Of a stretch of 6,271 nt of DNA, positions 1 through 6,036 are shown one piece after another. Under the pieces are notes generated by a model. The model did no database searches, had not been told where the DNA came from, and saw nothing but the letters and a program-made list of their open reading frames with translations. A program made the translations under genes and the position numbers. The DNA comes from Pseudomonadota bacterium. Lineage in GTDB: Bacteria; Pseudomonadota; Gammaproteobacteria; Xanthomonadales; Xanthomonadaceae. Each line of letters opens with the position of its first letter. Position 1 is the stretch's first letter. The stretch lies in contig JAEXTE010000046.1 in NCBI GenBank assembly GCA_023453655.1, forward strand, positions 1 to 6,271. Direction: 5' to 3'.

Positions 1-854
1 ACGTCGTAGTTGCAGCGCGAGGCGAGCACGGCGTAGGCCGCGCGCACGGCGCGGTCGTAGCGCATCGCCATGCCCACCGCCTCCCGCGCTTGACCAGGCG
101 GCAGGGTATCGGCCAGCTGCGCCAGGCTGCCGCGGAACACGGTCAGGCGCGAGCCTCCGTAGACGTGCCTGCCGCCGTGGTCGCGGACCGTCCGCTGGGT
201 ACCGTAGTAGGCGATGGCGTGGCGGCCGATCCGCGCGCTGCCCACGCCCCAGGTGGCGGTCTCGGCGAGGTCGCGTTCGATCACCAGGCCATGCTCCAGG
301 CCGATGGCCGCGTCCAGCCAGTCGCAGGCCTGCCGCATGCTGGCGAGGACCGCCTGGTCGTTGCCGCCGCGCGCATAGGGACTCTTGACCCGGACCGGCC
401 CGTCGGCCAGCAGCGCTTCGCACGCGGCCTGCGCGGCTGGACGCGAAAAAGCCGACCAGCCCGGCAACGTACAGGCCTCGATGCCAGGCACATCGCGCCA
501 CGCCTCCGGCGCACCCGTATCGCCCGGCCAGCAGGGATGGCTGACCAGCTTGGTGCCGACGAAGGCGTGCGGGACCACGCCGCCCCACAGCCCGGACTCG
601 TCGTCGATTCCCAGCTGGTCCGCTTCCTCGCGCAGCAGGGTGCGGATCGGCAGCCAGTAGCGCGCAGGGTCGGCGGCGGCGGCGGGCGCGCCGATGCCCA
701 GCAGGCCGGCCACGCGATGCGCCGCCGCGTGCAGGCTGGCCAGTTCGTGCTGCGAATGGCCGCGGGCGTGGTCGATGAAGGGCGTGACCGTGACCGGCAG
801 GCGCGGGGCGGCATGCGGCGCTGGCACGGCCACTGTGGCGAGACTGGCGGGCAT
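1..854 (-). CDS. DUF3182 family protein, ATP-grasp-like (partial, C-terminus off left edge)
   Basis: The open frame runs from an ATG at 854 through the left edge without a stop, giving 284 complete codons. The start is supported by AGGA at 863-866, 8 nt upstream. The protein matches my recollection of the DUF3182 family of proteobacterial proteins of about 360-380 residues: a block near residues 154-167 (VKSPYARGGNDQ), an acidic strand near 190-196 (LVIERDL), then YYGTQR (216-221), VYGGSRLTVFRG (231-242) and NYDV at the edge. The K-x(n)-GG-N-D-Q loop followed by a strand with an E resembles the nucleotide-binding elements of ATP-grasp ligases. That suggests ATP-dependent carboxylate-amine or similar ligation, but this is inference and no substrate can be named. 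The visible part has no signal peptide or membrane segment, so it is probably cytosolic. It lies 166 bp downstream of the small exported protein on the same strand, with no strong terminator between, so co-transcription is possible but unproven. Roughly 80-90 C-terminal residues should lie outside. Confidence 0.82.
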   Translation of the reverse strand, partial: MPASLATVAVPAPHAAPRLPVTVTPFIDHARGHSQHELASLHAAAHRVAGLLGIGAPAAAADPARYWLPIRTLLREEADQLGIDDESGLWGGVVPHAFVGTKLVSHPCWPGDTGAPEAWRDVPGIEACTLPGWSAFSRPAAQAACEALLADGPVRVKSPYARGGNDQAVLASMRQACDWLDAAIGLEHGLVIERDLAETATWGVGSARIGRHAIAYYGTQRTVRDHGGRHVYGGSRLTVFRGSLAQLADTLPPGQAREAVGMAMRYDRAVRAAYAVLASRCNYD

Positions 855-1020
855 CGGCGGGATCCTGGCGGACGGGCAGGCCCGCAGCTTCGGCTGCCGC
901 CGGTATGCGCGGCATGACGATGGCGCCTGCCTGGATCCACGCGCGGATAACGCCGCGGTCACGCGGCACGGAGCGGTCTCGATGCGACGGCCGTGGCCAC
1001 GCCCAGCGCGGCCTTCGGCC
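855..1020 (-). other. Intergenic gap before the DUF3182 gene
   Basis: These 166 bp separate the stop of the small exported protein from the DUF3182 start. The DUF3182 frame stays open across the gap, so a longer N-terminus cannot be excluded from the frame alone. However, the AGGA before the ATG at 854 and the family's usual N-terminus favour the short form. I see no good -35/-10 pair. A 4-bp GGCC/GGCC hairpin with a GAA loop sits at 1010-1020, directly after the upstream stop codon; it has no T-run and is too weak to call a terminator. Confidence 0.4.
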
Positions 1021-1512
1021 TCAGCGCGGGGGCGGCGCCTGGACGTCGAGCGGACGCGCCCAGCGCCGGTAGCTGGCCGCGACGAGTTCGCGTACCCGCG
1101 GATGCAGGGTGGACCCGCTTTCGAGCTCGAGCCGCTCGGCGACGCCGCGCCAGCCGCCGCTGGCGTCGCGACGCCAGGCCTCGACCCGGCTGCGGCAGGA
1201 GCGTCCGCTGGCGCGGGCCAGCGCGCAGGCGTAATAGACGTCGCCCGGACGGACGCCGGGGTCGGCCAGGGCCTCTTCCACCAGCGCACGCGGCGCCTCG
1301 AGGTAACGCACGATCTCGTCGACGAAGGCCGCACGATGGCGCGCCGCATAGCGGTCCATGTCGTGCAGGCGCGCGTCGATCCAGGGATTGCCGGTGCCGG
1401 ACTCCGCGGCGGCTTCCGGCGCGGGCGCGGGCGGGGTCTCCTGCGCGGCCAACCCGGCCGCGAGCGCGCAGCCCAGCAGCACCGCCAGCCCGGTATCGCG
1501 CGCCCGGCGCAT
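1021..1512 (-). CDS. Small exported protein of unknown function
   Basis: The product is 163 residues. Its N-terminus is a typical Sec signal peptide: basic MRRAR, a hydrophobic core at about 8-22, and a probable cleavage in the LAA/QE region near residue 23. A short P/A/E-rich linker follows (about 25-38). The mature domain of about 120 residues begins with NPWIDARLHDMDRYAARH, continues with FVDEIVRYLEAPRALVEEAL, and contains DVYYACALARASGRSC, with two cysteines (in YACAL and RSCRS) that could form a disulfide after export. I recognise no named family; it looks like a helical periplasmic protein of the kind annotated as hypothetical in Xanthomonadaceae. Its ATG immediately follows the stop codon of the HAD gene (TGAATG), with no separate ribosome binding site, so translation is probably coupled to the HAD gene. 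Function cannot be assigned. Confidence 0.8.
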   Translation of the reverse strand: MRRARDTGLAVLLGCALAAGLAAQETPPAPAPEAAAESGTGNPWIDARLHDMDRYAARHRAAFVDEIVRYLEAPRALVEEALADPGVRPGDVYYACALARASGRSCRSRVEAWRRDASGGWRGVAERLELESGSTLHPRVRELVAASYRRWARPLDVQAPPPR

Positions 1513-2250
1513 TCAGCCCGCCAGTGCGGCCGGGGCCGCGGACGCCACCACCTCGCGCAAGGCCTGCGGAAGCGCGGCGGCCGTGTCCACCTGGCGCAGG
1601 CGCGGATGGCCGGCAACGTCCTCGGCCTCGGCCTCGTGGGCCCAGGTCAGGTGGTAAGGCACGTGCAGGCCCCAGCCGCCGAGGCGCAGCACGGGCACGA
1701 TGTCCGAGCGCAGCGAATTGCCGACCATCGCGAAGCGGTCGGCGGGGATGCCGAATTCCTCGAACAGGCGCAGGTAGGTGGCCTGGTCCTTCTCGCTGAC
1801 GATCTCGATGCGGCGGAACAGCGAGGACAGCCCGCTGTCGCGCACCTTGGCTTCCTGGTGGAACAGGTCGCCCTTGGTGATCAGCACCACCGGATGCTCG
1901 GCCGCGATCGCCTCGACCGCCTCGCGCACGCCCGGCAGCAGTTCCACCGGATGGCGCAGCATGTCCTTGGCGATCTGCACGATACGGTGCAGGTCGCGCG
2001 CGGGAATGCGTCCGTCGGTGATCTCGACCGCGGCCTCGACCATGGACAGCGCCATGCCCTTCACGCCGTAGCCGAACACCGCGATGTTGCCCTTCTCCAC
2101 CGCGTAAAGCCGGTCGCGCACGCCGCGGTCGCCCAGGTCCACCGTGCGACCGACAATGCGCTCGTACTCCTGCTGCGCGGCGTGGAAGTAGTCCTCGCTG
2201 CGCCACAGGGTGTCGTCGGCGTCGAAGCCGACCATCTCGATCACGGCCAT
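1513..2250 (-). CDS. HAD-family hydrolase (phosphatase-like)
   Basis: The 245-residue product carries the haloacid dehalogenase superfamily motifs in order. Motif I is FDADDTLW, with nucleophile D10 and acid/base D12 in the DxDxT signature. Motif II is LITKGD, with T125. Motif III is K154 in VSEKDQ. Motif IV is GNSLRSDI, with D183 as the likely Mg2+ ligand; position 178 is N where many members have D, a variant I recall from this subgroup. A helical cap of about 85 residues lies between motifs I and II, as in subclass I HAD enzymes acting on small phosphorylated substrates. The substrate cannot be read from sequence. There is no signal peptide, so the protein is cytosolic. The gene heads a unit with the small exported protein, whose start codon directly follows its stop. 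No Shine-Dalgarno stands at the usual distance from the ATG; instead a TATACT box lies 6 nt before it, suggesting a leaderless mRNA. Confidence 0.92.
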   Translation of the reverse strand: MAVIEMVGFDADDTLWRSEDYFHAAQQEYERIVGRTVDLGDRGVRDRLYAVEKGNIAVFGYGVKGMALSMVEAAVEITDGRIPARDLHRIVQIAKDMLRHPVELLPGVREAVEAIAAEHPVVLITKGDLFHQEAKVRDSGLSSLFRRIEIVSEKDQATYLRLFEEFGIPADRFAMVGNSLRSDIVPVLRLGGWGLHVPYHLTWAHEAEAEDVAGHPRLRQVDTAAALPQALREVVASAAPAALAG

Positions 2251-2256
2251 GCGCCG

Positions 2257-2262
2257 AGTATA
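2257..2262 (-). promoter_or_regulatory. Candidate -10 box for the HAD gene (leaderless start)
   Basis: TATACT on the minus strand, one mismatch from TATAAT, ends 6 nt before the HAD start codon. Transcription would begin at or next to the A of the ATG, giving a leaderless mRNA. The hexamer at a 17-bp spacing is GC-rich and not a recognisable -35. The preceding run of six Gs is about 16 nt from the ATG, too far for a Shine-Dalgarno. The box lies downstream of the hairpin at 2276-2301, where a promoter would be needed if that hairpin ends the EF-hand transcript. Confidence 0.45.
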
Positions 2263-2270
2263 TGCCCCCC

Positions 2271-2301
2271 AAAGACATCGGCGGCCCGGAGGCCGCCGAT
2301 G
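2271..2301 (-). terminator. Rho-independent-type terminator after the EF-hand gene
   Basis: Perfect inverted repeat on the minus strand: CATCGGCGGCC, loop TCCG, GGCCGCCGATG. The stem is 11 bp including the outer C-G pair (2276-2301). It is followed in the minus direction by TCTTT (2275-2271), a short U-rich tail. It starts 44 nt beyond the EF-hand stop and ends shortly before the HAD promoter, the expected place for a terminator. The tail is brief, so efficiency is uncertain. Confidence 0.65.
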
Positions 2302-2344
2302 AAGTCGCCCATGCGGGGCGTTGGAACGTGGATGCCGCGGCGCG

Positions 2345-2713
2345 TCAGTCGTTGCCGCCCGAAGCCGGCTGCGGGCCGCTGTTGGCGGCGGCGAAGGTCT
2401 TGTACTCGTCCGGCGTCAGCTCGCCGTTGCCGTCGGCATCGGCCTGGCTGAACACCTGCGACAGGGCGGGCAGGGTCGCGGCCTCGGTCTGGCTGAGGGT
2501 GCCGTTGCCGTCGACGTCGAGGTCGGCCCAGGTCAGCGGCTTCTGCTCGGCGGTCGGCGCCGTGGGCGTCGGGGTGGTCGGCGTCGGCGCAGTCGTGGTG
2601 GTCGGATCGGTCGGCGGCGTCTGCGTGGTCGGGTCCTGCGCGAACGCGGCGGGAATGGCCAGGGCGGCGCCAAACGCGATCAGGGCGGACAAGGGCTTGC
2701 GTGCATTCTTCAT
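2345..2713 (-). CDS. Exported EF-hand calcium-binding protein
   Basis: The start chosen is the ATG at 2713 (122 residues), because GGAGA lies 6 nt upstream and the protein then begins with a textbook signal peptide: MKNARK, a hydrophobic core at about 8-20, and AFA before Q26. An upstream in-frame ATG at 2758 would add a poorly fitting basic tail. The mature protein opens with a low-complexity P/T linker (about 27-55) and then carries two EF-hand loops. Loop 1 is D66-x-D68-x-N70-x-T72-L-S74-x-x-E77; loop 2 is D92-x-D94-x-N96-x-E98-L-T100-x-x-E103. All liganding positions are acceptable, so both should bind Ca2+. The protein is predicted to be periplasmic or secreted. Its role is unknown; small periplasmic EF-hand proteins of this kind are common in Xanthomonadaceae and may act as calcium buffers or sensors. 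It is monocistronic, with a hairpin terminator downstream and a divergent sugar dehydrogenase gene upstream. Confidence 0.9.
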   Translation of the reverse strand: MKNARKPLSALIAFGAALAIPAAFAQDPTTQTPPTDPTTTTAPTPTTPTPTAPTAEQKPLTWADLDVDGNGTLSQTEAATLPALSQVFSQADADGNGELTPDEYKTFAAANSGPQPASGGND

Positions 2714-2719
2714 TCGCTG

Positions 2720-2724
2720 TCTCC
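2720..2724 (-). promoter_or_regulatory. Ribosome binding site deciding the EF-hand start
   Basis: GGAGA on the minus strand lies 6 nt before the ATG at 2713. It selects this start over the ATG at 2758 and leaves a clean signal peptide at the N-terminus. Confidence 0.7.
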
Positions 2725-2955
2725 GTGGGGGAATCGTGGCGCGGCGCTGCACGTCCATGACGACCGCTTCCGCACGGGGCCCACCTTGCCCGCGCCCATG
2801 AAGATCCGTGCATGGACGGAGTTAAGAGGTCGTTCCGCGCCGCGCGTGCGTTCAGCTGCACGGCTCGTGCGCAGGCATGCATTCACATGCCGCCCCGAAG
2901 CGGTGCAACGAAGGTCCTGATGCCCTTGGAGTGCCGGCGCGCGCGGTGCGGGCGC

Positions 2956-2961
2956 TATCAT
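2956..2961 (+). promoter_or_regulatory. Candidate -10 box for the sugar dehydrogenase gene
   Basis: TATCAT matches TATAAT at five of six positions and lies 34 nt before the start codon, placing transcription start near 2968 with a short leader that includes the ribosome binding site. No good -35 hexamer sits at 16-18 bp; a TTGGAG at 2926-2931 is about 24 bp away, too far. This is a weak prediction. Confidence 0.35.
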
Positions 2962-2983
2962 CCACGGCGACCCAGATCAGGCC

Positions 2984-2988
2984 AGGAG
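2984..2988 (+). promoter_or_regulatory. Ribosome binding site of the sugar dehydrogenase gene
   Basis: AGGAG lies 7 nt before the ATG at 2996. It fixes that ATG as the start and rules out the open frame that begins further upstream. Confidence 0.75.
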
Positions 2989-2995
2989 CCTTCCG

Positions 2996-4180
2996 ATGCA
3001 CCGATCCGCACTGACGATCACCCTGCTGTCGCTCGCGCTCGCCGCCTGCGGCGATGGCAACGGCGCGGCCCCGGCAGCACAGTCCGGCGACCTCGAGGCG
3101 GCTGCGCCGGTGGCGGACGCCGCCGAGCGCGAAGTGCGCGAGATCGGCCCGTTCTCGGCCGAGACCATCGCCAGCTTCAACGAACCCTGGGCGCTGTCCT
3201 TCCTGCCCGACGGCCGGCTGCTGGTGAGCGAGCGCCCCGGCGCGCTGAAGCTGGTGGACGTGGCGACCGGTCGCGCCGGCGACGTCACCGGCGTGCCGGA
3301 GGTGGTGTATGGCGGCCAGGGCGGCTTCGGCGACGTGGTGCCGCATCCGCAGTTCGCCGACAACGGCCTGGTCTACGTGAGCTTCGCCGAAGCCGGCGAC
3401 GGCGACACCGCGGGCGGCGCTGTCGCGCGTGCGCGCCTGGTGCTGGACGAGTCCGGCGGCGGCCGGCTCGAGGACCTGCAGGTGATCTGGCGCCAGGTAC
3501 CCAAGGTGTCCGGCCGTGGCCACTACGCGCACCGCATCGCCTTCCACGACGGCAAGCTGTGGATCTCCTCGGGCGAGCGGCAGAAGTTCGACCCGGCGCA
3601 GGACATGCAGTCCAACCTCGGCAAGGTGCTGCGCCTCAACGAGGACGGCAGCGTGCCGTCCGACAATCCCTTCGCAGGCCAGGGCGAGGTCGCCGCGCAG
3701 GTCTGGTCGCTGGGTCACCGCAATCCGCTGGGCCTGGCCTTCGACGGCAGTGGCCAGCCCTGGGACATCGAGATGGGACCGAAGGGCGGCGACGAACTCA
3801 ACCGCGTCGAGCGCGGCGCCAACTACGGCTATCCGGTGGTCTCGAACGGCGACCACTACGACGGCCGCCCGATCCCCGACCACGACACGCGTCCGGAGTT
3901 CAAGGCGCCGGCCATCACCTGGACGCCGGTGATCTCGCCGTCCAGCCTGGTGTTCTATTCGGGCGATCTGTTCCCGCAGTGGCAGGGCAATGCCTTCGCC
4001 GGCGGCCTGTCCTCGCAGTCGCTGGTGCGCATCGAGTTCGACGGCGACAGCGCGCGCGAAGCCGAGCGCTTCGGCATGGGCGCGCGCATCCGCGGCGTGC
4101 GCCAGGGACCGGACGGCGCGCTGTGGGTGATCGAGGACGGCAAGGACGGTCGGCTGCTGCGTCTGTCGCCCAAGGGCTGA
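2996..4180 (+). CDS. PQQ-dependent aldose sugar dehydrogenase, lipoprotein
   Basis: The 394-residue product belongs to the soluble glucose/aldose sugar dehydrogenase family (GSDH; E. coli YliI/Asd-like), six-bladed beta-propellers that oxidise aldoses to lactones with pyrroloquinoline quinone and calcium. The signal peptide ends in the lipobox LAAC with C18 as the lipidated residue; residue +2 is G, not D, so outer-membrane sorting is expected. Family landmarks in order are: [19 protein letters not shown] (62-80); [15 protein letters not shown] (106-120); GHYAHRIAF (175-183), where H176 aligns with the proposed catalytic base; [13 protein letters not shown] (191-203); [19 protein letters not shown] (208-226); [14 protein letters not shown] (237-250); and [22 protein letters not shown] (259-280). 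The length is normal for the family. The start is fixed by AGGAG. The gene stands alone on the plus strand, with a strong hairpin downstream. No PQQ synthesis genes are in view, so the cofactor may come from elsewhere in the genome or from outside. The actual sugar and electron acceptor are unknown. Confidence 0.93.
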   Translation: MHRSALTITLLSLALAACGDGNGAAPAAQSGDLEAAAPVADAAEREVREIGPFSAETIASFNEPWALSFLPDGRLLVSERPGALKLVDVATGRAGDVTGVPEVVYGGQGGFGDVVPHPQFADNGLVYVSFAEAGDGDTAGGAVARARLVLDESGGGRLEDLQVIWRQVPKVSGRGHYAHRIAFHDGKLWISSGERQKFDPAQDMQSNLGKVLRLNEDGSVPSDNPFAGQGEVAAQVWSLGHRNPLGLAFDGSGQPWDIEMGPKGGDELNRVERGANYGYPVVSNGDHYDGRPIPDHDTRPEFKAPAITWTPVISPSSLVFYSGDLFPQWQGNAFAGGLSSQSLVRIEFDGDSAREAERFGMGARIRGVRQGPDGALWVIEDGKDGRLLRLSPKG

Positions 4181-4199
4181 GCCACCACCTGCAACGGAC

Positions 4200-4228
4200 G
4201 GAGAAGGGGCGCACCGCGCCCCTTCTCC
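4200..4228. terminator. Hairpin between convergent genes, probably bidirectional terminator
   Basis: Perfect 13-bp inverted repeat: GGAGAAGGGGCGC, loop ACC, GCGCCCCTTCTCC. It lies 19 nt after the sugar dehydrogenase stop and 10 nt beyond the stop of the convergent lytic transglycosylase gene, so it can serve both transcripts. Neither side has a long T-run (TTG follows on plus; GTCC on minus), so termination may depend on the very stable stem or on Rho as well. Confidence 0.7.
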
Positions 4229-4238
4229 TTGCCCGGCG

Positions 4239-5006
4239 TCAGCGCGCCGGACGCTCGGCGCGGATGCCCATGGCCTCGCGGTAGCGCGCGTGCAGGGCCT
4301 GCACCTTGGCGATGTAGGCCTGGGTTTCCGGATAGGGCGGCACGCCGCCATGGCGCTGCACGGCGCCGATGCCGGCGTTGTAGGCGGCCAGCGCGAGCAC
4401 GCGGTCGCCGCGGTAGCGGCGCAGCAGCGCACGCAGGTGGCGTGCGCCCGCGCGGATCGACTGCGCAGGATCGAAAGGATCGCTGACGCCCTGCTCGGCG
4501 GCGACTTCCGGCATCAGCTGCATCACCCCCTGCGCCCCCTTGTCCGACACCGCCCGGCTGTCGAAGCCGCTTTCGGCATGGGCGATCGCGCGCAGCCAGG
4601 CATCTTCCAGGCCGGCCGCCTTCGCGGCGGCGCGGAATTCGCCGGCGAACGGCTTGAGCTGCGGCTGGCCCACCGCGCCGAGGCCCGCATGCGCCGGCTC
4701 GCCAGGCGGCGTGACCGCGGTGAAGCGCAGGTACACCCGCGAACCCGGCAGCTTGCGCGTGCTGTAGACGAGCCTGCCGTCCTGCTCGCGCTCGTACAGC
4801 GTGCCGCTGAACACGCCCATCGCGCCCCACAGGTTGGGCGTCTGCACCGCGTTGTCGTCGACCTCCCGCGCCTCGCACTTCGAACCCGGCTCCGGCGCCG
4901 TGGCGAGGCTGACCGTGCCGTCGCGCACGCAGCGGTAGACCGTGCGCGCCTGCACGGTGCCGGCCAGCAGCGACAGCGCGAGCAGTGCGCAGGGCCAGCG
5001 CGGCAT
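4239..5006 (-). CDS. Lytic transglycosylase (SLT domain) with N-terminal DUF4124
   Basis: The product is 255 residues from the ATG at 5006. A short signal peptide (MPRW, then a hydrophobic core ending near VQA at 20) is followed by a DUF4124-like segment (about 21-50, RTVYRC...SKCE) with two cysteines (C26, C44) that could form a disulfide in the periplasm. The C-terminal half is an SLT/GEWL-type domain: AHAESGFD with catalytic E145, SDKGAQGVMQLMP (154-166), and ALAAYNAG (205-212). Such enzymes cleave the MurNAc-GlcNAc bond of peptidoglycan, leaving 1,6-anhydro-MurNAc, and serve wall turnover or insertion of envelope machines. The start is not settled: GGGGAGG abuts the ATG at 5006 with no spacer, and an in-frame ATG at 5057 would give 17 more residues with only a weak AGG upstream. 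The signal peptide is best from 5006. The gene is the last of the right-hand minus-strand cluster, 74 bp after the cyclotransferase-like gene. Identity is firm; the specific paralogue is not. Confidence 0.9.
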   Translation of the reverse strand: MPRWPCALLALSLLAGTVQARTVYRCVRDGTVSLATAPEPGSKCEAREVDDNAVQTPNLWGAMGVFSGTLYEREQDGRLVYSTRKLPGSRVYLRFTAVTPPGEPAHAGLGAVGQPQLKPFAGEFRAAAKAAGLEDAWLRAIAHAESGFDSRAVSDKGAQGVMQLMPEVAAEQGVSDPFDPAQSIRAGARHLRALLRRYRGDRVLALAAYNAGIGAVQRHGGVPPYPETQAYIAKVQALHARYREAMGIRAERPAR

Positions 5007-5080
5007 CCTCCCCGGGCCCGCGCCGCGCCGCAGCTGCACTGGAGCCCTGGCGTCCATCGCGGCCTGCGGGCGGGACGGCC

Positions 5081-6034
5081 TCAGCCGGCCGCCGTGCTCC
5101 AGCGCCCCGCGACGCGCGACCTGCCTTCCACCGCCGGCAGGTATTCGTAGATCCACGCATCGACGCCGGCATCCGCCGCATGGACGACCCGGCGCGCGTA
5201 CTCCGAGCGCGCCATGTCCTGCGGGAAGTATTCCTCGTATTCGTCCAGTTTCGCCAGCACGGACGGATCCCGGATCCGGAACAGCTCGCAGTGCGCCTCG
5301 CCCTCGCCGAACTTGAAGCCCGGATAGTCCGCCACCCGGTACACGCTGCCGGGGATCCGCGCCTCGCCGACAAACTCGAGGGCCTCGTCCAGCCCGAACC
5401 GGGCATGGGCCTCGTGCCCGCGCATCAGGCTGCCGTACATCAGCACGTGCTCGACCTTGCGCGCACTGCAGTACGCAGCCACGTGTTCGTAGCCGAACTG
5501 CAGCGCGTACTGGCGCAACGACGCATAACGCGGCTGCGACAGCAGGCCGAGCCAGTAGCCGAACATGGCGTCACGGTCCTGCGCCAGCAGGTGCTTGTCG
5601 CTCTCCAGGTAGAGCAGGTGCTCGAGGAAGTTCAGCACCACATCCACGTTGCGGATGCGGTCGATCTCGTCCTTGTCGAGTACCGGCGTGCCGACCGTCA
5701 GCACCCGGTCGACGAGGCGATCGGTCCCCGCGGCGAAGTCGTACTCGAAAGACAACAGCACCGGAGAAAACACGGGATTGAGGTAGAAGCGCTCGAACAG
5801 GCGGTCCAGCCACTCGGCCTCGCGGGTGCGCGTGGATTTGCGGTAGGTGTGCAGGCCGAAGACGCCGCCGACCACCGCACCCACGCCGAGCAGCACGTTG
5901 CCCAGCGCATCCCAATGCGAAGGCCCCCATCCCACGGGCGCCTGGGGCGCGGTTGCCGCGACCACGGCCTGTTCCACGGCCATCGGCGCCGCGGGCGCCA
6001 GCGCCTGCAGCAGATGTCCGGCCCCGATGTCCAC
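5081..6034 (-). CDS. Membrane-anchored gamma-glutamylcyclotransferase-like fusion protein
   Basis: The 317-residue product starts with GTG at 6034, 2 nt after the stop of the DUF4920 gene, so the two are probably translationally coupled. It has three parts. Residues 1-41 are a non-descript A/P-rich tail. Residues about 42-62 form one transmembrane helix followed by HTYRKSTRTR, a positive cluster that places the rest in the cytosol. Residues about 72-190 are a helical region (EWLDRLFERFYLNP, NFLEHLLYLESD, YWLGLLSQPRY) resembling DUF4760-type membrane-associated domains. Residues about 195-300 are a gamma-glutamylcyclotransferase/AIG2-like domain, with the hallmark VLMYGSLMRG (YGSL at 200-203), PGSVYRVADYPGFKF, and LDEYEEYF, where E267 takes the place of the catalytic glutamate; SEYARRVV follows. 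GGCT-fold enzymes convert gamma-glutamyl amines or peptides to 5-oxoproline. Substrate here is unknown. The fusion and anchoring are unusual, since most family members are small soluble proteins. The GGCT call is firm; the DUF4760 label is tentative. Confidence 0.83.
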   Translation of the reverse strand: MDIGAGHLLQALAPAAPMAVEQAVVAATAPQAPVGWGPSHWDALGNVLLGVGAVVGGVFGLHTYRKSTRTREAEWLDRLFERFYLNPVFSPVLLSFEYDFAAGTDRLVDRVLTVGTPVLDKDEIDRIRNVDVVLNFLEHLLYLESDKHLLAQDRDAMFGYWLGLLSQPRYASLRQYALQFGYEHVAAYCSARKVEHVLMYGSLMRGHEAHARFGLDEALEFVGEARIPGSVYRVADYPGFKFGEGEAHCELFRIRDPSVLAKLDEYEEYFPQDMARSEYARRVVHAADAGVDAWIYEYLPAVEGRSRVAGRWSTAAG

Positions 6035-6036
6035 GC

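Larger units (their letters stand above)
2714..2995. promoter_or_regulatory. Divergent promoter region with two small dyads
   Basis: This 282-bp region lies between the divergent EF-hand and sugar dehydrogenase genes and must hold both promoters. Two symmetrical elements stand out. At 2805-2820 there is a quasi-palindrome TCCGT-G-CATG-G-ACGGA, symmetrical at 14 of 16 positions. At 2874-2891 there is GGCATG-cattca-CATGCC, with 6-bp perfect arms. Either could be a regulator half-site pair, but dyads this short also occur by chance. I found no convincing -35/-10 pair for the EF-hand gene. Open frames crossing the region have no family resemblance and are treated as shadows. Confidence 0.45.

Noticed and set aside
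281..940. Minus-strand open frame overlapping the DUF3182 gene
   Set aside because: Its product is R/S/P-rich and motif-free. The frame open through the left edge carries the DUF3182 blocks, so this one is out of frame.
1010..1023. GGCC-GAA-GGCC hairpin at the stop of the small exported protein as a terminator
   Set aside because: The stem is only 4 bp with no T-run; such elements are frequent by chance at this GC content.
694..2451. Long plus-strand open frame of 585 codons
   Set aside because: It lies antisense to the HAD gene, the small exported protein gene and parts of their neighbours. Its translation is low-complexity R/A/G/H-rich with no family motif, as expected for the opposite strand of high-GC genes.
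2714..2758. Upstream ATG at 2758 as start of the EF-hand protein
   Set aside because: It would place a basic 15-residue tail before a complete signal peptide, whereas the ATG at 2713 has GGAGA at 6 nt.
2812..4284. Plus-strand 490-codon frame overlapping the sugar dehydrogenase
   Set aside because: Product is arginine-rich nonsense; the overlapping frame from 2996 carries a full GSDH protein with lipobox and ribosome binding site.
2852..4432. Minus-strand 526-codon frame opposite the sugar dehydrogenase
   Set aside because: It is antisense to a clearly identified gene and crosses the hairpin at 4200-4228; no recognisable domain.
4290..5150. Plus-strand 286-codon frame opposite the lytic transglycosylase
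   Set aside because: Antisense to a gene with clear SLT catalytic motifs; composition is R/A/H-rich without a family.
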